A stretch of 64,000 nucleotides of DNA from Sphingomonas ginsenosidivorax (GTDB taxonomy: Bacteria > Pseudomonadota > Alphaproteobacteria > Sphingomonadales > Sphingomonadaceae), in contig NZ_VOQR01000001.1 of the NCBI RefSeq assembly GCF_007995065.1, forward strand, positions 2,917,001 through 2,981,000. Reading direction: 5' to 3'. Below the pieces are notes generated by a model that saw only the letters and a program-made list of their open reading frames with translations, had not been told where the DNA came from and made no database searches. The position numbers and the translations under genes were made by a program. Of this stretch, positions 26,059 through 34,148 are shown piece by piece; the stretch's first letter is position 1, and every line of letters begins with the position of its first letter.

Positions 26059-27561
26059 ATGAGCAAACCGCCCGTGCCGCCGGTGCCGCCGGCGCCCCCC
26101 GCGATGCTCGTCATCTTCGGTGCGATGGGCGATCTGACCCGCCGCCTGCTGGTCCCCGCCCTCGTCAACATGACGCGGCTCGGCCTTGCCGGTGACGGTC
26201 TCGAGGTCCTCGGCGTCGGCATCGATCACGGCGACGACGCGACGCTCCGCGAGGCGCTCGATTCGTTCGCGCCCGAACCCGGCGGCGAGGGCGCGGCGGA
26301 AAAGGACGCCGCCTGGACCCGTCTCCGCGACCGCGTCGCATATCTCGAGGGCGATTTCACGCAGGACGCGGTCTACGAGGCGCTCAAGGCGCGGCTGACT
26401 GGCAACGCCGCCTTCTACCTCGCAGTCCCGCCGCGCTTCTTCGGCGATATCGTCGACAAGCTCGGCGAACACGGCCTGACCACCGAGACGCCGACCGCCT
26501 TCCGCCGCATCGCGATCGAAAAGCCGTTCGGCCACGACCTCGCCTCGGCGCGCGCGCTCAACGCCCGCATCCTCGCACAGGTCGGCGAGGCGCAGATCTA
26601 CCGGCTCGACCATTTCCTCGGCAAGGAAACCGTCCAGAACATCATGACCGCGCGGTTCGCGAACATGATGATCGAGCGCGTCTGGAACGCCGACTGCATC
26701 GCCAACGTCCAGATCACCGCCGCCGAGACGGTCGATGTCGGCACGCGCGGCAAGTTCTACGACTCGACCGGCGCTCTGCGCGACATGGTCCCCAACCACC
26801 TGTTCCAATTGCTCGCGATGGTCGCCATGGAGCCGCCCGCGAGCTTCGACGCGGAGGCGATCCGCAACGAGAAGGGCAAGGTCCTCAAGGCCGTGCGCGC
26901 CTGGTCGCCCGCCAAGGCCAAGCGCAACGGCGTGCGCGGCGTCTATACCGCCGGCCAGATCGGCGACCGCGACATCCCCGACTACACCGCCTCGCCCGAC
27001 ATCGCCCCCGACAGCCGGACCGAGACCTATGTCGCGCTGAAGCTGATGGTCGACACCTGGCGCTGGGCCGGCGTGCCCTTCTACCTGCGCACCGGCAAGG
27101 CGATGAAGTGCCGCGACACCGAGGTCGTGATCACCTTCAAGCCCGTCCCGTTCGCCTCGTTCCACCCGTCGAATGCCGAACGCCTGCCCCCCAACCGGCT
27201 GGTCATCCAGGTCCAGCCGGACGAGGGCCTGAGCCTCGACCTGCTGATCAAGCAACCCGGGCTCGGCGTCGACACGGTGCCAATCGCGCTCGATTTCCGC
27301 TACGCCGACCGCTTCGACATAGGCCACCTGACCGGCTATGAATCGCTGCTCTACGACATGTTCATGGGCGACCAGACGCTGTTCCAGCGCGCCGACGCGA
27401 TCGAGGCGGGCTGGGCCGCGGTGCAGCCGTTCCTCGACATCTGGGCCGCAGAGGGCGCGCCCGATCCGTATCCTGCCGGCAGCGTGGGTCCCGACGCGGC
27501 CGACGCGCTGCTCGAACGCGACGGCCATGTATGGCACATGATCGAGGCCGCCAAACCCTAG
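26059..27561 (+). CDS. zwf: Glucose-6-phosphate 1-dehydrogenase
   Basis: Oxidises glucose 6-phosphate to 6-phosphogluconolactone with NADP(+), feeding the Entner-Doudoroff or pentose phosphate route. 500 residues. Cofactor loop IFGAMGDLTRRLLVPAL near residue 16, substrate motif RLDHFLGKETVQN with the catalytic His/Lys, and AIEKPFGHDLASA are seen. The N-terminus has an unusual run of Pro (PPVPPVPPAPPA). pgl, edd and eda are not adjacent. It ends one base before the convergent transporter stop. Confidence 0.96.
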   Translation: MSKPPVPPVPPAPPAMLVIFGAMGDLTRRLLVPALVNMTRLGLAGDGLEVLGVGIDHGDDATLREALDSFAPEPGGEGAAEKDAAWTRLRDRVAYLEGDFTQDAVYEALKARLTGNAAFYLAVPPRFFGDIVDKLGEHGLTTETPTAFRRIAIEKPFGHDLASARALNARILAQVGEAQIYRLDHFLGKETVQNIMTARFANMMIERVWNADCIANVQITAAETVDVGTRGKFYDSTGALRDMVPNHLFQLLAMVAMEPPASFDAEAIRNEKGKVLKAVRAWSPAKAKRNGVRGVYTAGQIGDRDIPDYTASPDIAPDSRTETYVALKLMVDTWRWAGVPFYLRTGKAMKCRDTEVVITFKPVPFASFHPSNAERLPPNRLVIQVQPDEGLSLDLLIKQPGLGVDTVPIALDFRYADRFDIGHLTGYESLLYDMFMGDQTLFQRADAIEAGWAAVQPFLDIWAAEGAPDPYPAGSVGPDAADALLERDGHVWHMIEAAKP

Positions 27562-27562
27562 G

Positions 27563-29065
27563 TCATGCGCGGGCGCGGTGCCCGCTCATGTCCGCGCCCG
27601 CATCGGCGGCGAAGCGCATGTTCCATATCGTCGCCGACATCGACACCGCGGTCACGACGAGGAACGCCAGCGTGAAGTCGCCGAGTTCGGGCCGCGTCCG
27701 TCCGGTGCCGAGCATTCCCATGTGCAACGCCGCCGCACCGACGCAGATGCCGAGCGACAGCATCAGCTGCTGGAACGTCGCGTAGAAGCTGGTCGCCGCG
27801 CTCATCCGCGTCTTCGGCACCTCGTCATAGGCGATCGTGTTGTACGCCGAGAACTGGAACGACATGAAGAAGCCCGCGCTCATCAGCACTGCGAAGATCG
27901 CCGGGATCGGCCAGTCGGGGCGGAATGCGCCGCAGATCGCATAGCCGAGGCTTGCCCCCAGCCCGCCGACGATCAGGCTGCGGCGAAAGCCGAACCGCCG
28001 CAGGATGCGCGGCGCCAGCCCCTTCATCGCCAGCGACCCGATCGCGCCCGCGACCGTGATCGCGCCGCTCGCCGCCGCGGTCATTCCGAACCCCAATTGC
28101 AACATCATCGGCAACAGGAACGGCTGCGCCCCTTGCGTCACGCGCGTCAGCGACCCGCCGATCAGCGAGAGCCGGAACGAAGTGTAGCGCAGCAGCGACA
28201 GGTCGAGGATGGGGTCGCTGCGCCGCCTGGCATGCGCGATATAGCCGATCCCCGCGACCAGCCCGATCGCGATCAGCACCAGCGCATCGACGAACTCGCC
28301 CGGCCGGCTGCTCATCTCGAACCCGAACAACAGGCAGCCGAGCGACACGCCCGACAGCACGAACCCGGCGAAATCGAACCGCACCGGCCGTTCGCCGCGC
28401 ACCTCGCCGATATAACGCGTGACGAGCACGACCCCGAGCAGCCCGACCGGCAGGTTGAGCCAGAAGATCCAGCGCCAGTCGAGATAGGTCACGATCAGCC
28501 CCCCGACGGGCGGCCCCATGATCGGCCCGATCAGCGCGGGCATGATCAGCCACGACATCGCCGAGACCATGTCCTCCTTGGCGACGCTGCGCAGCAGCAC
28601 GAGACGCCCGATCGGGATCATCATCGCGCCGCCCAGCCCTTGCACGAACCGCGCGACCATCATGAACGGCAGGCTGGTCGCCTGCCCGCACAGCAACGAT
28701 CCGCCGACGAAGATCAGGATCGCCGCGCGGAAGATCGCGCGCGAGCCGAACTTGTCGGCGAGAACCCCGCTCGCCGGGATGAAGATCGCGAGCGCGAGAA
28801 GATAGGAGGTAAGCGCCGAGCTCATGCTCGTCGCCGGCACGCCGAAATCGCGCGCCATCGTCGGCAGCGCGGTCGCGAGCACGGTGGCGTCCATCTGTTC
28901 CATGAACAGCGCGCAGGCGATGATCAGCGCGGTGACGCGGTAGCTGCGCGGCGTCGCGGCGATCGCATCGGTCCTGGTGGCGGTCGAGATGCGGTTCGCC
29001 GCCGGCAGGATGCCGTCGCGGATCTCGGCATAGATCGAAGCCAGCCCGCGCCGCCCGAATCTCAC
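27563..29065 (-). CDS. DHA2 family multidrug efflux MFS transporter
   Basis: 500 residues, 14 predicted membrane helices. Motif C-like and DHA2 marks include ACALFMEQMDATVLATALPT (TM1), LADKFGSRAIF (motif A loop), QGLGGAMMIPIGRL and PPVGGLIVTYLDWRWIFWLN. Likely a proton-coupled exporter of drugs or other amphiphiles. GTG at 29065 is used because it overlaps the stop of a 27-codon upstream frame (GTGA). No membrane-fusion partner gene (EmrA-like) is next to it, so it probably works alone. The C-terminus meets zwf tail to tail. Confidence 0.9.
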   Translation of the reverse strand: MRFGRRGLASIYAEIRDGILPAANRISTATRTDAIAATPRSYRVTALIIACALFMEQMDATVLATALPTMARDFGVPATSMSSALTSYLLALAIFIPASGVLADKFGSRAIFRAAILIFVGGSLLCGQATSLPFMMVARFVQGLGGAMMIPIGRLVLLRSVAKEDMVSAMSWLIMPALIGPIMGPPVGGLIVTYLDWRWIFWLNLPVGLLGVVLVTRYIGEVRGERPVRFDFAGFVLSGVSLGCLLFGFEMSSRPGEFVDALVLIAIGLVAGIGYIAHARRRSDPILDLSLLRYTSFRLSLIGGSLTRVTQGAQPFLLPMMLQLGFGMTAAASGAITVAGAIGSLAMKGLAPRILRRFGFRRSLIVGGLGASLGYAICGAFRPDWPIPAIFAVLMSAGFFMSFQFSAYNTIAYDEVPKTRMSAATSFYATFQQLMLSLGICVGAAALHMGMLGTGRTRPELGDFTLAFLVVTAVSMSATIWNMRFAADAGADMSGHRARA

Positions 29066-29145
29066 GCTTCAGCCCATGCACGCGGGGCGGGGTCAGGCGG
29101 CACGAACACGCGCGCCTGGTCGAAGCGATACCGGTAGGACGTCAT
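29062..29145 (-). CDS. Possible 27-residue leader ORF coupled to the DHA2 transporter
   Basis: ATG at 29145 preceded by TTAGGACAGCA (AGGA at good spacing) opens a 27-residue frame, MTSYRYRFDQARVFVPPD then PAPRAWAEA, whose TGA shares the GTGA of the transporter start. It is too short to assign. It may be a leader peptide that couples or attenuates transporter translation, or simply a small protein. No proof that it is translated. Confidence 0.4.
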   Translation of the reverse strand: MTSYRYRFDQARVFVPPDPAPRAWAEA

Positions 29146-29238
29146 TGCTGTCCTAAGTAGTTGCGCGGGTCGAGGGTGCAAGCCCGGATCGGGGATCGAG
29201 CGCTCCGGACGCACGTACGCCCCCCAACCCGATTTACT

Positions 29239-29317
29239 GTTCTCCCGCGAAGGCGGGAGTCCAGCGCCAAGCAGCGCTGCGCTCGTGACTCCTGGGCCCC
29301 CGCCTTCGCGGGGGAAC
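29239..29317 (+). repeat. Palindromic repeat family B, copy 1
   Basis: Arms GTTCTCCCGCGAAGGCGGGA and GCCTTCGCGGGGGAAC enclose a variable centre. Other copies: 44602-44681, 47042-47120, 62678-62755. It fills part of the 227-base gap downstream of the OB-fold gene and upstream of the transporter operon; a partial CCCCGGCGCAGGCCGGGG arm of family C type follows near 29337-29356. Confidence 0.85.
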
Positions 29318-29372
29318 GGTATGCGGAACGGTTGCCACCCCGGCGCAGGCCGGGGTGGACCGGGTGGCTGTA

Positions 29373-29972
29373 TTAAGCCGCCGGCGCCGCCGCGTTGGCC
29401 GGAGCCTGGGTGGGCGCCGCCGCAGGAGCAGACGTCGCGACCGGGGCCGCACCACCTGCGGGCGGCGGCGGCGGGGCGCGATCGGGGCCGGCACCCGGCC
29501 CCCGATCTGGCCCCCGACCCGGACCGCCGGGACCGCCGGGACCCCCCGGCCCGCCGCGATCATGCGGCGGACGGCCGATCGGGCCAATCGCCTTCACCTT
29601 GCCATCGGCGCCGACCAGGAACGCGGCGTGGAGGGTTCCCCGGTCGAAGCGCCCCTGCACGGTGACCGGCTGGCCGACGCCGACCAGCGTGCCGTCCTCG
29701 CCCTCGCGGCCGGTCTCGACCAGCGCGCGGCCACTGCCGTCCGCCATCACGAACTTGTCGCCATAAATTTCGGCGACGCGGCCGCGGATCGTCACGATCG
29801 AATCGTCGTCGTTGGTCAGCGTGCGGATCGCGACGGGGGTCGCGGGCGCCATCGTGACGGTGGGGCGGCTCGCCTCGACCGCCAGCGCGCCGGCACCGCC
29901 GCCGACGACGAGCAGGCCGAGCGCGCCGGCGAGAATGGCGGGGCGGCCGCGGAAATGGGACAGTCTGGACAT
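29373..29972 (-). CDS. Exported OB-fold-like protein with Gly/Pro/Ala-rich tail
   Basis: 199 residues. A hydrophobic signal anchor at residues 11-32 is followed by a small beta domain, residues about 50-125 (IVTIRGRVAEIYGDKFVMAD, GRALVETGREG, GQPVTVQGRFDRGTL). This strand pattern resembles BOF (YgiW/YdeI) or DUF5666 OB-folds. From residue about 132 the chain is a low-complexity Gly-Pro-Gly then Pro/Ala tail, probably disordered. It is divergent from a two-component system; in enterobacteria ygiW sits beside qseBC in the same way. Function unknown, perhaps envelope stress. Confidence 0.6.
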   Translation of the reverse strand: MSRLSHFRGRPAILAGALGLLVVGGGAGALAVEASRPTVTMAPATPVAIRTLTNDDDSIVTIRGRVAEIYGDKFVMADGSGRALVETGREGEDGTLVGVGQPVTVQGRFDRGTLHAAFLVGADGKVKAIGPIGRPPHDRGGPGGPGGPGGPGRGPDRGPGAGPDRAPPPPPAGGAAPVATSAPAAAPTQAPANAAAPAA

Positions 29973-30082
29973 GAAATCGTCTCCGGTTGGTTGCGATGCA
30001 CCTTCTCTAGCGTTGTCGCCCCACCATCCCGCTGAACCGCGCCGTTCAGATTCGGTTTGGTCGGGACGGATAGGAAGACGCG

Positions 30083-30745
30083 ATGCGGGTATTGCTGGTC
30101 GAGGATGATGAGACGCTGGCCGCCGGCATCGCGCGTGCGCTGCGCGCCGAGAATTTCGCGGTCGACATCGCCGGCAATGGCGAGGATGGCGGCCATCTCG
30201 GCAGCACCGAGCTTTACGATGCAGCAGTGCTCGATCTCGGCTTGCCCCTGCGCGACGGACTGTCGGTGCTGCGCGACTGGCGCGCGGCGGGCCGCGACCT
30301 GCCGGTGCTGATCCTGACCGCGCGCGACGGCTGGTCGGAGAAGGTCGCGGGCTTCAAGGCCGGCGCCGACGACTATCTGGTCAAGCCGTTCCGCGTCGAG
30401 GAAGTGATCATGCGGCTGCGCGCCCTCGTCCGCCGCGCCGCGGGCCATGCCGGTGCGCTAGTCGCGTGCGGCCCGCTGGTCTTCGACGCGCAGCTCGGCA
30501 CGTTCGAGCTCGACGGCCTGCCGGTCAAGCTGACCGCATTCGAATGGCGCGTGCTGTCCGCGCTGATGCTGCGCCGCGAAGTCGTCGTCGAGCGCGCCGA
30601 CCTGATCGAACGCGTCTACGAAGGCGACGCCGACGTCGATTCCAACTCGATCGAGGTGATTATCGGCCGGTTGCGGCGGAAGATCGGCGCGACGCTGATC
30701 GAGACGGTGCGCGGCCGCGGCTATCGCCTGACGGCCGGCGCATGA
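30083..30745 (+). CDS. OmpR-family response regulator (QseB/PhoP-like)
   Basis: 220 residues. Receiver domain with the acidic pair in VEDDE (residues 7-10), phospho-acceptor Asp51 in AVLDLGLP, Thr79 and Lys101 (YLVKPF). The C-terminal winged helix shows KLTAFEWRVLSALMLRR and RRKIGATLIETVRGRGYRL. It is phosphorylated by the kinase encoded by the next gene, whose ATG overlaps its TGA by four bases. The divergent exported OB-fold-like protein is a likely target. Confidence 0.94.
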   Translation: MRVLLVEDDETLAAGIARALRAENFAVDIAGNGEDGGHLGSTELYDAAVLDLGLPLRDGLSVLRDWRAAGRDLPVLILTARDGWSEKVAGFKAGADDYLVKPFRVEEVIMRLRALVRRAAGHAGALVACGPLVFDAQLGTFELDGLPVKLTAFEWRVLSALMLRREVVVERADLIERVYEGDADVDSNSIEVIIGRLRRKIGATLIETVRGRGYRLTAGA

Positions 30746-32103
30746 GATTGATGCCGCGCTCGCTGTTCGGGCGGCTGCTCGCGGTAGCGACGCTCGCGAC
30801 GCTGGCCGCGTTGCTGCTGGCGAGCGTCGCGATCGGCCATGTCCTCGAACGCTTCGTCATGCGCGGGTTCGACGACCGGCTCGACGCGCAGACCATGGTC
30901 CTTGCGCGCGCCGTCGACGCACGGGGGCGGTTCGACACGACCCGCGCGATCGACCTGCCTGGATTCGACGAGGCCGGGTCGGGCTGGATCTGGCAGGTCC
31001 GCAGCGCCGACGGACAGGTGTGGCGCAACGGCGCCGAAGCGCTGCCGGTGCCGGCATCAAGGGCAGACGCTCCCCCACCCCCGCCACCGGGGATGGCATC
31101 CGAACGCGCGCGCGACCGCGATCGGTCGCATCCGGGCGAAGGCCGCGACCGAACCGGTCAACGGCAACATTTCCGCACGCTGACGCTGATGCGCGTCGGC
31201 GGGCCCGTCGCCATCACCGCAAGCGGACCCCGCCGCGTCGTCGAAGCCCCGCTGCGCGAGGCGATGCTACCCCTGCTCGGCTCGCTGGCGCTGCTCGGGA
31301 TCGGTCTCGCTGCCGCAACGCTCGTCCAGCTACGCATCGGCCTGCGCCCCCTGCGCACGCTGCAGGCGGCGCTCGGCAACGTCATCGCCGGCAGGCAGCA
31401 CCACGTGCCGACCGACCTCCCCGTCGAACTCGCGCCGCTCGCGCACGAACTGAACACGCTGATCGACCAGAATGCCGAGGGTCTGGCGCATGCCCGCCGC
31501 CACGTCGCAAACCTCGCACACGGACTGAAGACGCCGCTCGCAGGGCTCGGCCTCGAACTGGCGGACCGTGATCCGGACGGCCGCCTCGCGGCGATGCTCG
31601 CCGACATCGACCGGCGCGTCAGCCATCACCTGCGCCGCGCACGTGCGGCGATGCCCGGCGCCCCGGGCCGCGGGGCAATTCCGCTCGCGCCGGCAATCGG
31701 GGATCTGGTCGACGTCCTCCGCCGCGTCCATGCCGATCGTCCGATCGCGGTCGACGTCGCGGTCGACGGGGTCACCGTCGGCGTCGATGCGCAGGACCTC
31801 GACGAGATGCTCGGCAATCTGCTCGACAATGCGTGGCGCTATGCCGCCACCGCGATCGGCATCGCGGCCGTGGTCGACGCGGGCAAGGCCGTCATCACGA
31901 TCGACGACGACGGCCCGGGGCTCGACGCGAACCAGCGCGCCGAGGCGCTGGTCCCCGGCCGGCGGCTCGACGAGGCGGGACCGGGCCACGGCTTCGGGCT
32001 GCCGATCACGCAGGAACTCGCCGAGCTCAATGGCGGCGGGCTGGTGCTCGGATCGTCGCCGACGCTCGGCGGGCTGCGCGCGACGCTGACGCTGCCGCTC
32101 TAG
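30742..32103 (+). CDS. Sensor histidine kinase
   Basis: 453 residues. TM1 at about 10-31, a periplasmic region to about 172 with an unusual run of six Pro followed by an Arg/Asp/His-rich segment (residues 111-143), TM2 at about 176-197, HAMP-like LRIGLRPLRTLQAALGNV, the H-box HVANLAHGLKTPL with His260, N-box MLGNLLDNAWRYA and G-boxes IDDDGPGL and GHGFGLPITQEL. Partner of the preceding regulator by four-base overlap. The His/Asp/Arg-rich sensor stretch could bind metal or anionic ligands, which is a guess. Its TAG overlaps the convergent ccmB stop on CTAG. Confidence 0.93.
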   Translation: MRLMPRSLFGRLLAVATLATLAALLLASVAIGHVLERFVMRGFDDRLDAQTMVLARAVDARGRFDTTRAIDLPGFDEAGSGWIWQVRSADGQVWRNGAEALPVPASRADAPPPPPPGMASERARDRDRSHPGEGRDRTGQRQHFRTLTLMRVGGPVAITASGPRRVVEAPLREAMLPLLGSLALLGIGLAAATLVQLRIGLRPLRTLQAALGNVIAGRQHHVPTDLPVELAPLAHELNTLIDQNAEGLAHARRHVANLAHGLKTPLAGLGLELADRDPDGRLAAMLADIDRRVSHHLRRARAAMPGAPGRGAIPLAPAIGDLVDVLRRVHADRPIAVDVAVDGVTVGVDAQDLDEMLGNLLDNAWRYAATAIGIAAVVDAGKAVITIDDDGPGLDANQRAEALVPGRRLDEAGPGHGFGLPITQELAELNGGGLVLGSSPTLGGLRATLTLPL

Positions 32104-32735
32104 TCCATCGCCGCGCGGATCGCCGCGCCTGCCACCAGCGGTGCGCCTGCGACCAGTATCAGGCTGACCGCGGCGAGCAGCTTCACGGCGCCCGCGGCGC
32201 CGTCGAGCGACCCTGCGCCAAAAATCAGCAACGGTACCGCGAGCGGCAGCATTACCAGCCCCGCGACCGCACCGCCGCCGCGCACGCCCGCGACCAGCGC
32301 ACTCGTCGCGACCGCCAGCGCGGCCAGCCCCGGCGTCCCGATCGCCAGCCCGATCTCGACGCGCACCAACGTCTCGCCCGACAGGTCGAGCAACCCCGCC
32401 GCGACCACGGCGGCGAGCATCAGCGGCGGACCAAAGCTCAGCCAGTGCGCGAGCATCTTCGCTCCCGCAACCGCCGCGATCGAGATTCCGCGCACCGCGA
32501 ACTGGTCGAACACCCCTGACTCCAGGTCGGGCGCGACGAGCCGTTCGACCGGCAACAGCCCCGCGAGCAACGCCGCGGTCCAGATCACCCCGCCGCCGAC
32601 CCGCGCGAGCAGCGCCGCATCCGGGCCGATCGCGAACGGGAACAGCGTGGCGACCAGCAGGAAGAAGCCGACCACCAACGTCGCGCCTCCGCCGGCAACA
32701 TTCCGTCTCAGATCGCGCATCACGATGCCGATCAC
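32100..32735 (-). CDS. ccmB: Heme exporter protein B
   Basis: Membrane subunit of the CcmABCD complex of cytochrome c maturation system I. 211 residues with six hydrophobic helices. DLRRNVAGGGATLVVGFFLL at the start and FAIGPDAALLARVGGGVIW, ERLVAPDLESGVFDQF match the family. GTG start at 32735 within a GTGA overlap with the ccmA stop. ccmC and later genes are not in the window, so the system is split here. Confidence 0.92.
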   Translation of the reverse strand: MIGIVMRDLRRNVAGGGATLVVGFFLLVATLFPFAIGPDAALLARVGGGVIWTAALLAGLLPVERLVAPDLESGVFDQFAVRGISIAAVAGAKMLAHWLSFGPPLMLAAVVAAGLLDLSGETLVRVEIGLAIGTPGLAALAVATSALVAGVRGGGAVAGLVMLPLAVPLLIFGAGSLDGAAGAVKLLAAVSLILVAGAPLVAGAAIRAAMD

Positions 32736-33304
32736 AGCGCGATCTCCTGCGCACCGGGGACCGCCAGCGGCTGGTGCGTCGCGATCAGCGCGATCCCGCC
32801 TGCGGCGCGGTGGCCGGCGATCCGCGCTTCGAGCCGCGCCACCGATCCGTCGTCGAGTCCGTTCGCGGGTTCGTCGAGCAACCACAGAGTTGCCCCGCTC
32901 GCCGCCACGCGCGCGATCGCGGCGCGACGACGCTGGCCGGTCGACAGCAGCCGGACGGGCACAGTCGCAAGAGTCGACAGATCCAGGGCAGCGAGCGCCG
33001 ACCGCACTCGCGCCTCAGGGGCGGGTTCAGGATCGAGCGCCGCCCAGAAGCCTAGCGCCTCCCCCAACGTGCGATCGCCATCGAGCGCCGCCTGTTCGGT
33101 CAGCAGCGCGCGCGTCCCGCTCGTCTCGACCGAGCCGGACGTCGGCGCCAGCAGTCCGGCGGCGATGCGCAGCAGGCTGGACTTGCCGACGCCGTTCGGC
33201 CCGGTGACCAGCGCCGCCTCGCCCGGGGCCAGCACAAACGATCGCGCCTCGAACACGATGCGCCCGCCGCGCAGGCACGCCACGTCGTGGAACGCCAGGC
33301 TCAC
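32732..33304 (-). CDS. ccmA: Heme exporter ATP-binding protein A
   Basis: ATPase subunit of the Ccm complex that releases holo-CcmE. 190 residues, short as is usual for CcmA. Walker A GPNGVGKSSL, signature LLSTGQRRRAAIAR, Walker B LWLLDEPANGLD and the H-loop IATHQPL are all present. It overlaps ccmB downstream and the zincin gene upstream by four bases each. Confidence 0.94.
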   Translation of the reverse strand: MSLAFHDVACLRGGRIVFEARSFVLAPGEAALVTGPNGVGKSSLLRIAAGLLAPTSGSVETSGTRALLTEQAALDGDRTLGEALGFWAALDPEPAPEARVRSALAALDLSTLATVPVRLLSTGQRRRAAIARVAASGATLWLLDEPANGLDDGSVARLEARIAGHRAAGGIALIATHQPLAVPGAQEIAL

Positions 33305-33711
33305 GGGCCGACCGAATCCTCGAGCGCGTGCATGTCGTCGTCGGAAAGCCCGAAATGATGCCCGATCTCATGGATCGTCACATGCGCGACGAGGTCGTCG
33401 AGCCGGACCCCGGTCTCGACCCATTCCTCCAGGATCGCGCGGCGATAGAGGAAGATCCGGTCGGGCAGGCTGCCGGTGTCCATCGACGATTTCTCGCCGA
33501 TCGGGCGGCCGTGATACAGGCCCGACAGGTCGAGCGGATGCTCGATCCCCAGCGACGCGAGCGTCTCGTCGTCGGCGAATTCCTCGACCTGCAGCACGAT
33601 CTCGCCCAGATGTGCGGCGAATGCCGCCGGCAGCCGCGCGATCGTCGCGCGCGCGATGCCCTCGATGGCTGCGGCGTCCGGCGCCGCGGCGAAACGCTCT
33701 TGCCCGCTCAT
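33301..33711 (-). CDS. Zinc metallopeptidase-fold family protein (minimal zincin)
   Basis: 136 residues of a small bacterial zincin family often found near cytochrome or tRNA-related genes. The zinc motif HEIGHHFGLSDDDMHALE is near the C-terminus, the only clear active-site mark. The N-terminal region carries LDLSGLYHGRPI and DRIFLYRRAILEEW, typical of this family. Start chosen at ATG 33711; ATG 33723 is possible. Physiological substrate unknown. It overlaps the ccmA ATG by four bases, so it is probably the first gene of the ccmAB set. Confidence 0.88.
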   Translation of the reverse strand: MSGQERFAAAPDAAAIEGIARATIARLPAAFAAHLGEIVLQVEEFADDETLASLGIEHPLDLSGLYHGRPIGEKSSMDTGSLPDRIFLYRRAILEEWVETGVRLDDLVAHVTIHEIGHHFGLSDDDMHALEDSVGP

Positions 33712-33757
33712 GTCCCCAGCCATAGGCGTAGTGGCTTCATAGCGGCAAGGGACGGCG

Positions 33758-34054
33758 ATGATCGAAGCGTTGAACGAGGTCGAACGCGCCGAGGCGCTCG
33801 ATGGGCTGGACGAATGGGACTATGACGAGGCGCGCGACGCGATCACGCGGACGATCGTGTTCGCCGACTTCGTCGAGGCGTTCGGGTTCATGACCCAGGT
33901 CGCGCTGATCGCCGAGCGCGCGAACCATCATCCCGAATGGAAGAACATCTGGAACCGCGTCGAGATCCTGCTCACCACGCACGACGCGGGCGGGTTGTCG
34001 CCGCGCGATATCGAGCTGGCCGAGGCGATCGACGCGATCGTCGACGACGACTGA
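33758..34054 (+). CDS. phhB: 4a-hydroxytetrahydrobiopterin dehydratase (pterin-4a-carbinolamine dehydratase)
   Basis: 98 residues, normal length. Recycles the pterin cofactor of phenylalanine hydroxylase. Marks are the conserved helix [20 protein letters not shown] and the active-site [16 protein letters not shown] with the two His, then [22 protein letters not shown] precedes the ATG. phhA is not in the window, so its link to Phe catabolism is by family; the tyrosine pathway genes are 10 kb downstream. Confidence 0.95.
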   Translation: MIEALNEVERAEALDGLDEWDYDEARDAITRTIVFADFVEAFGFMTQVALIAERANHHPEWKNIWNRVEILLTTHDAGGLSPRDIELAEAIDAIVDDD

Positions 34055-34066
34055 CGGCCGCAAAAG

Positions 34067-34136
34067 CCGTTCGTGCTGAGCGAAGTCGAAGCACATCGTT
34101 CGGGGCAGACCCTTCGACTTCGCTCAGGGCGAACGG
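34067..34136 (+). repeat. Palindromic repeat family A, copy 2
   Basis: 70 bases, ends CCGTTCGTGCTGAGCGAAGT and CTTCGCTCAGGGCGAACGG, which pair over most of their length. It starts 12 bases after phhB and ends 12 bases before the convergent SDR gene, so it may act as a two-way terminator. It is the copy most similar to the one inside pccA. Confidence 0.88.
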
Positions 34137-34148
34137 TGTGGGTTTCGT

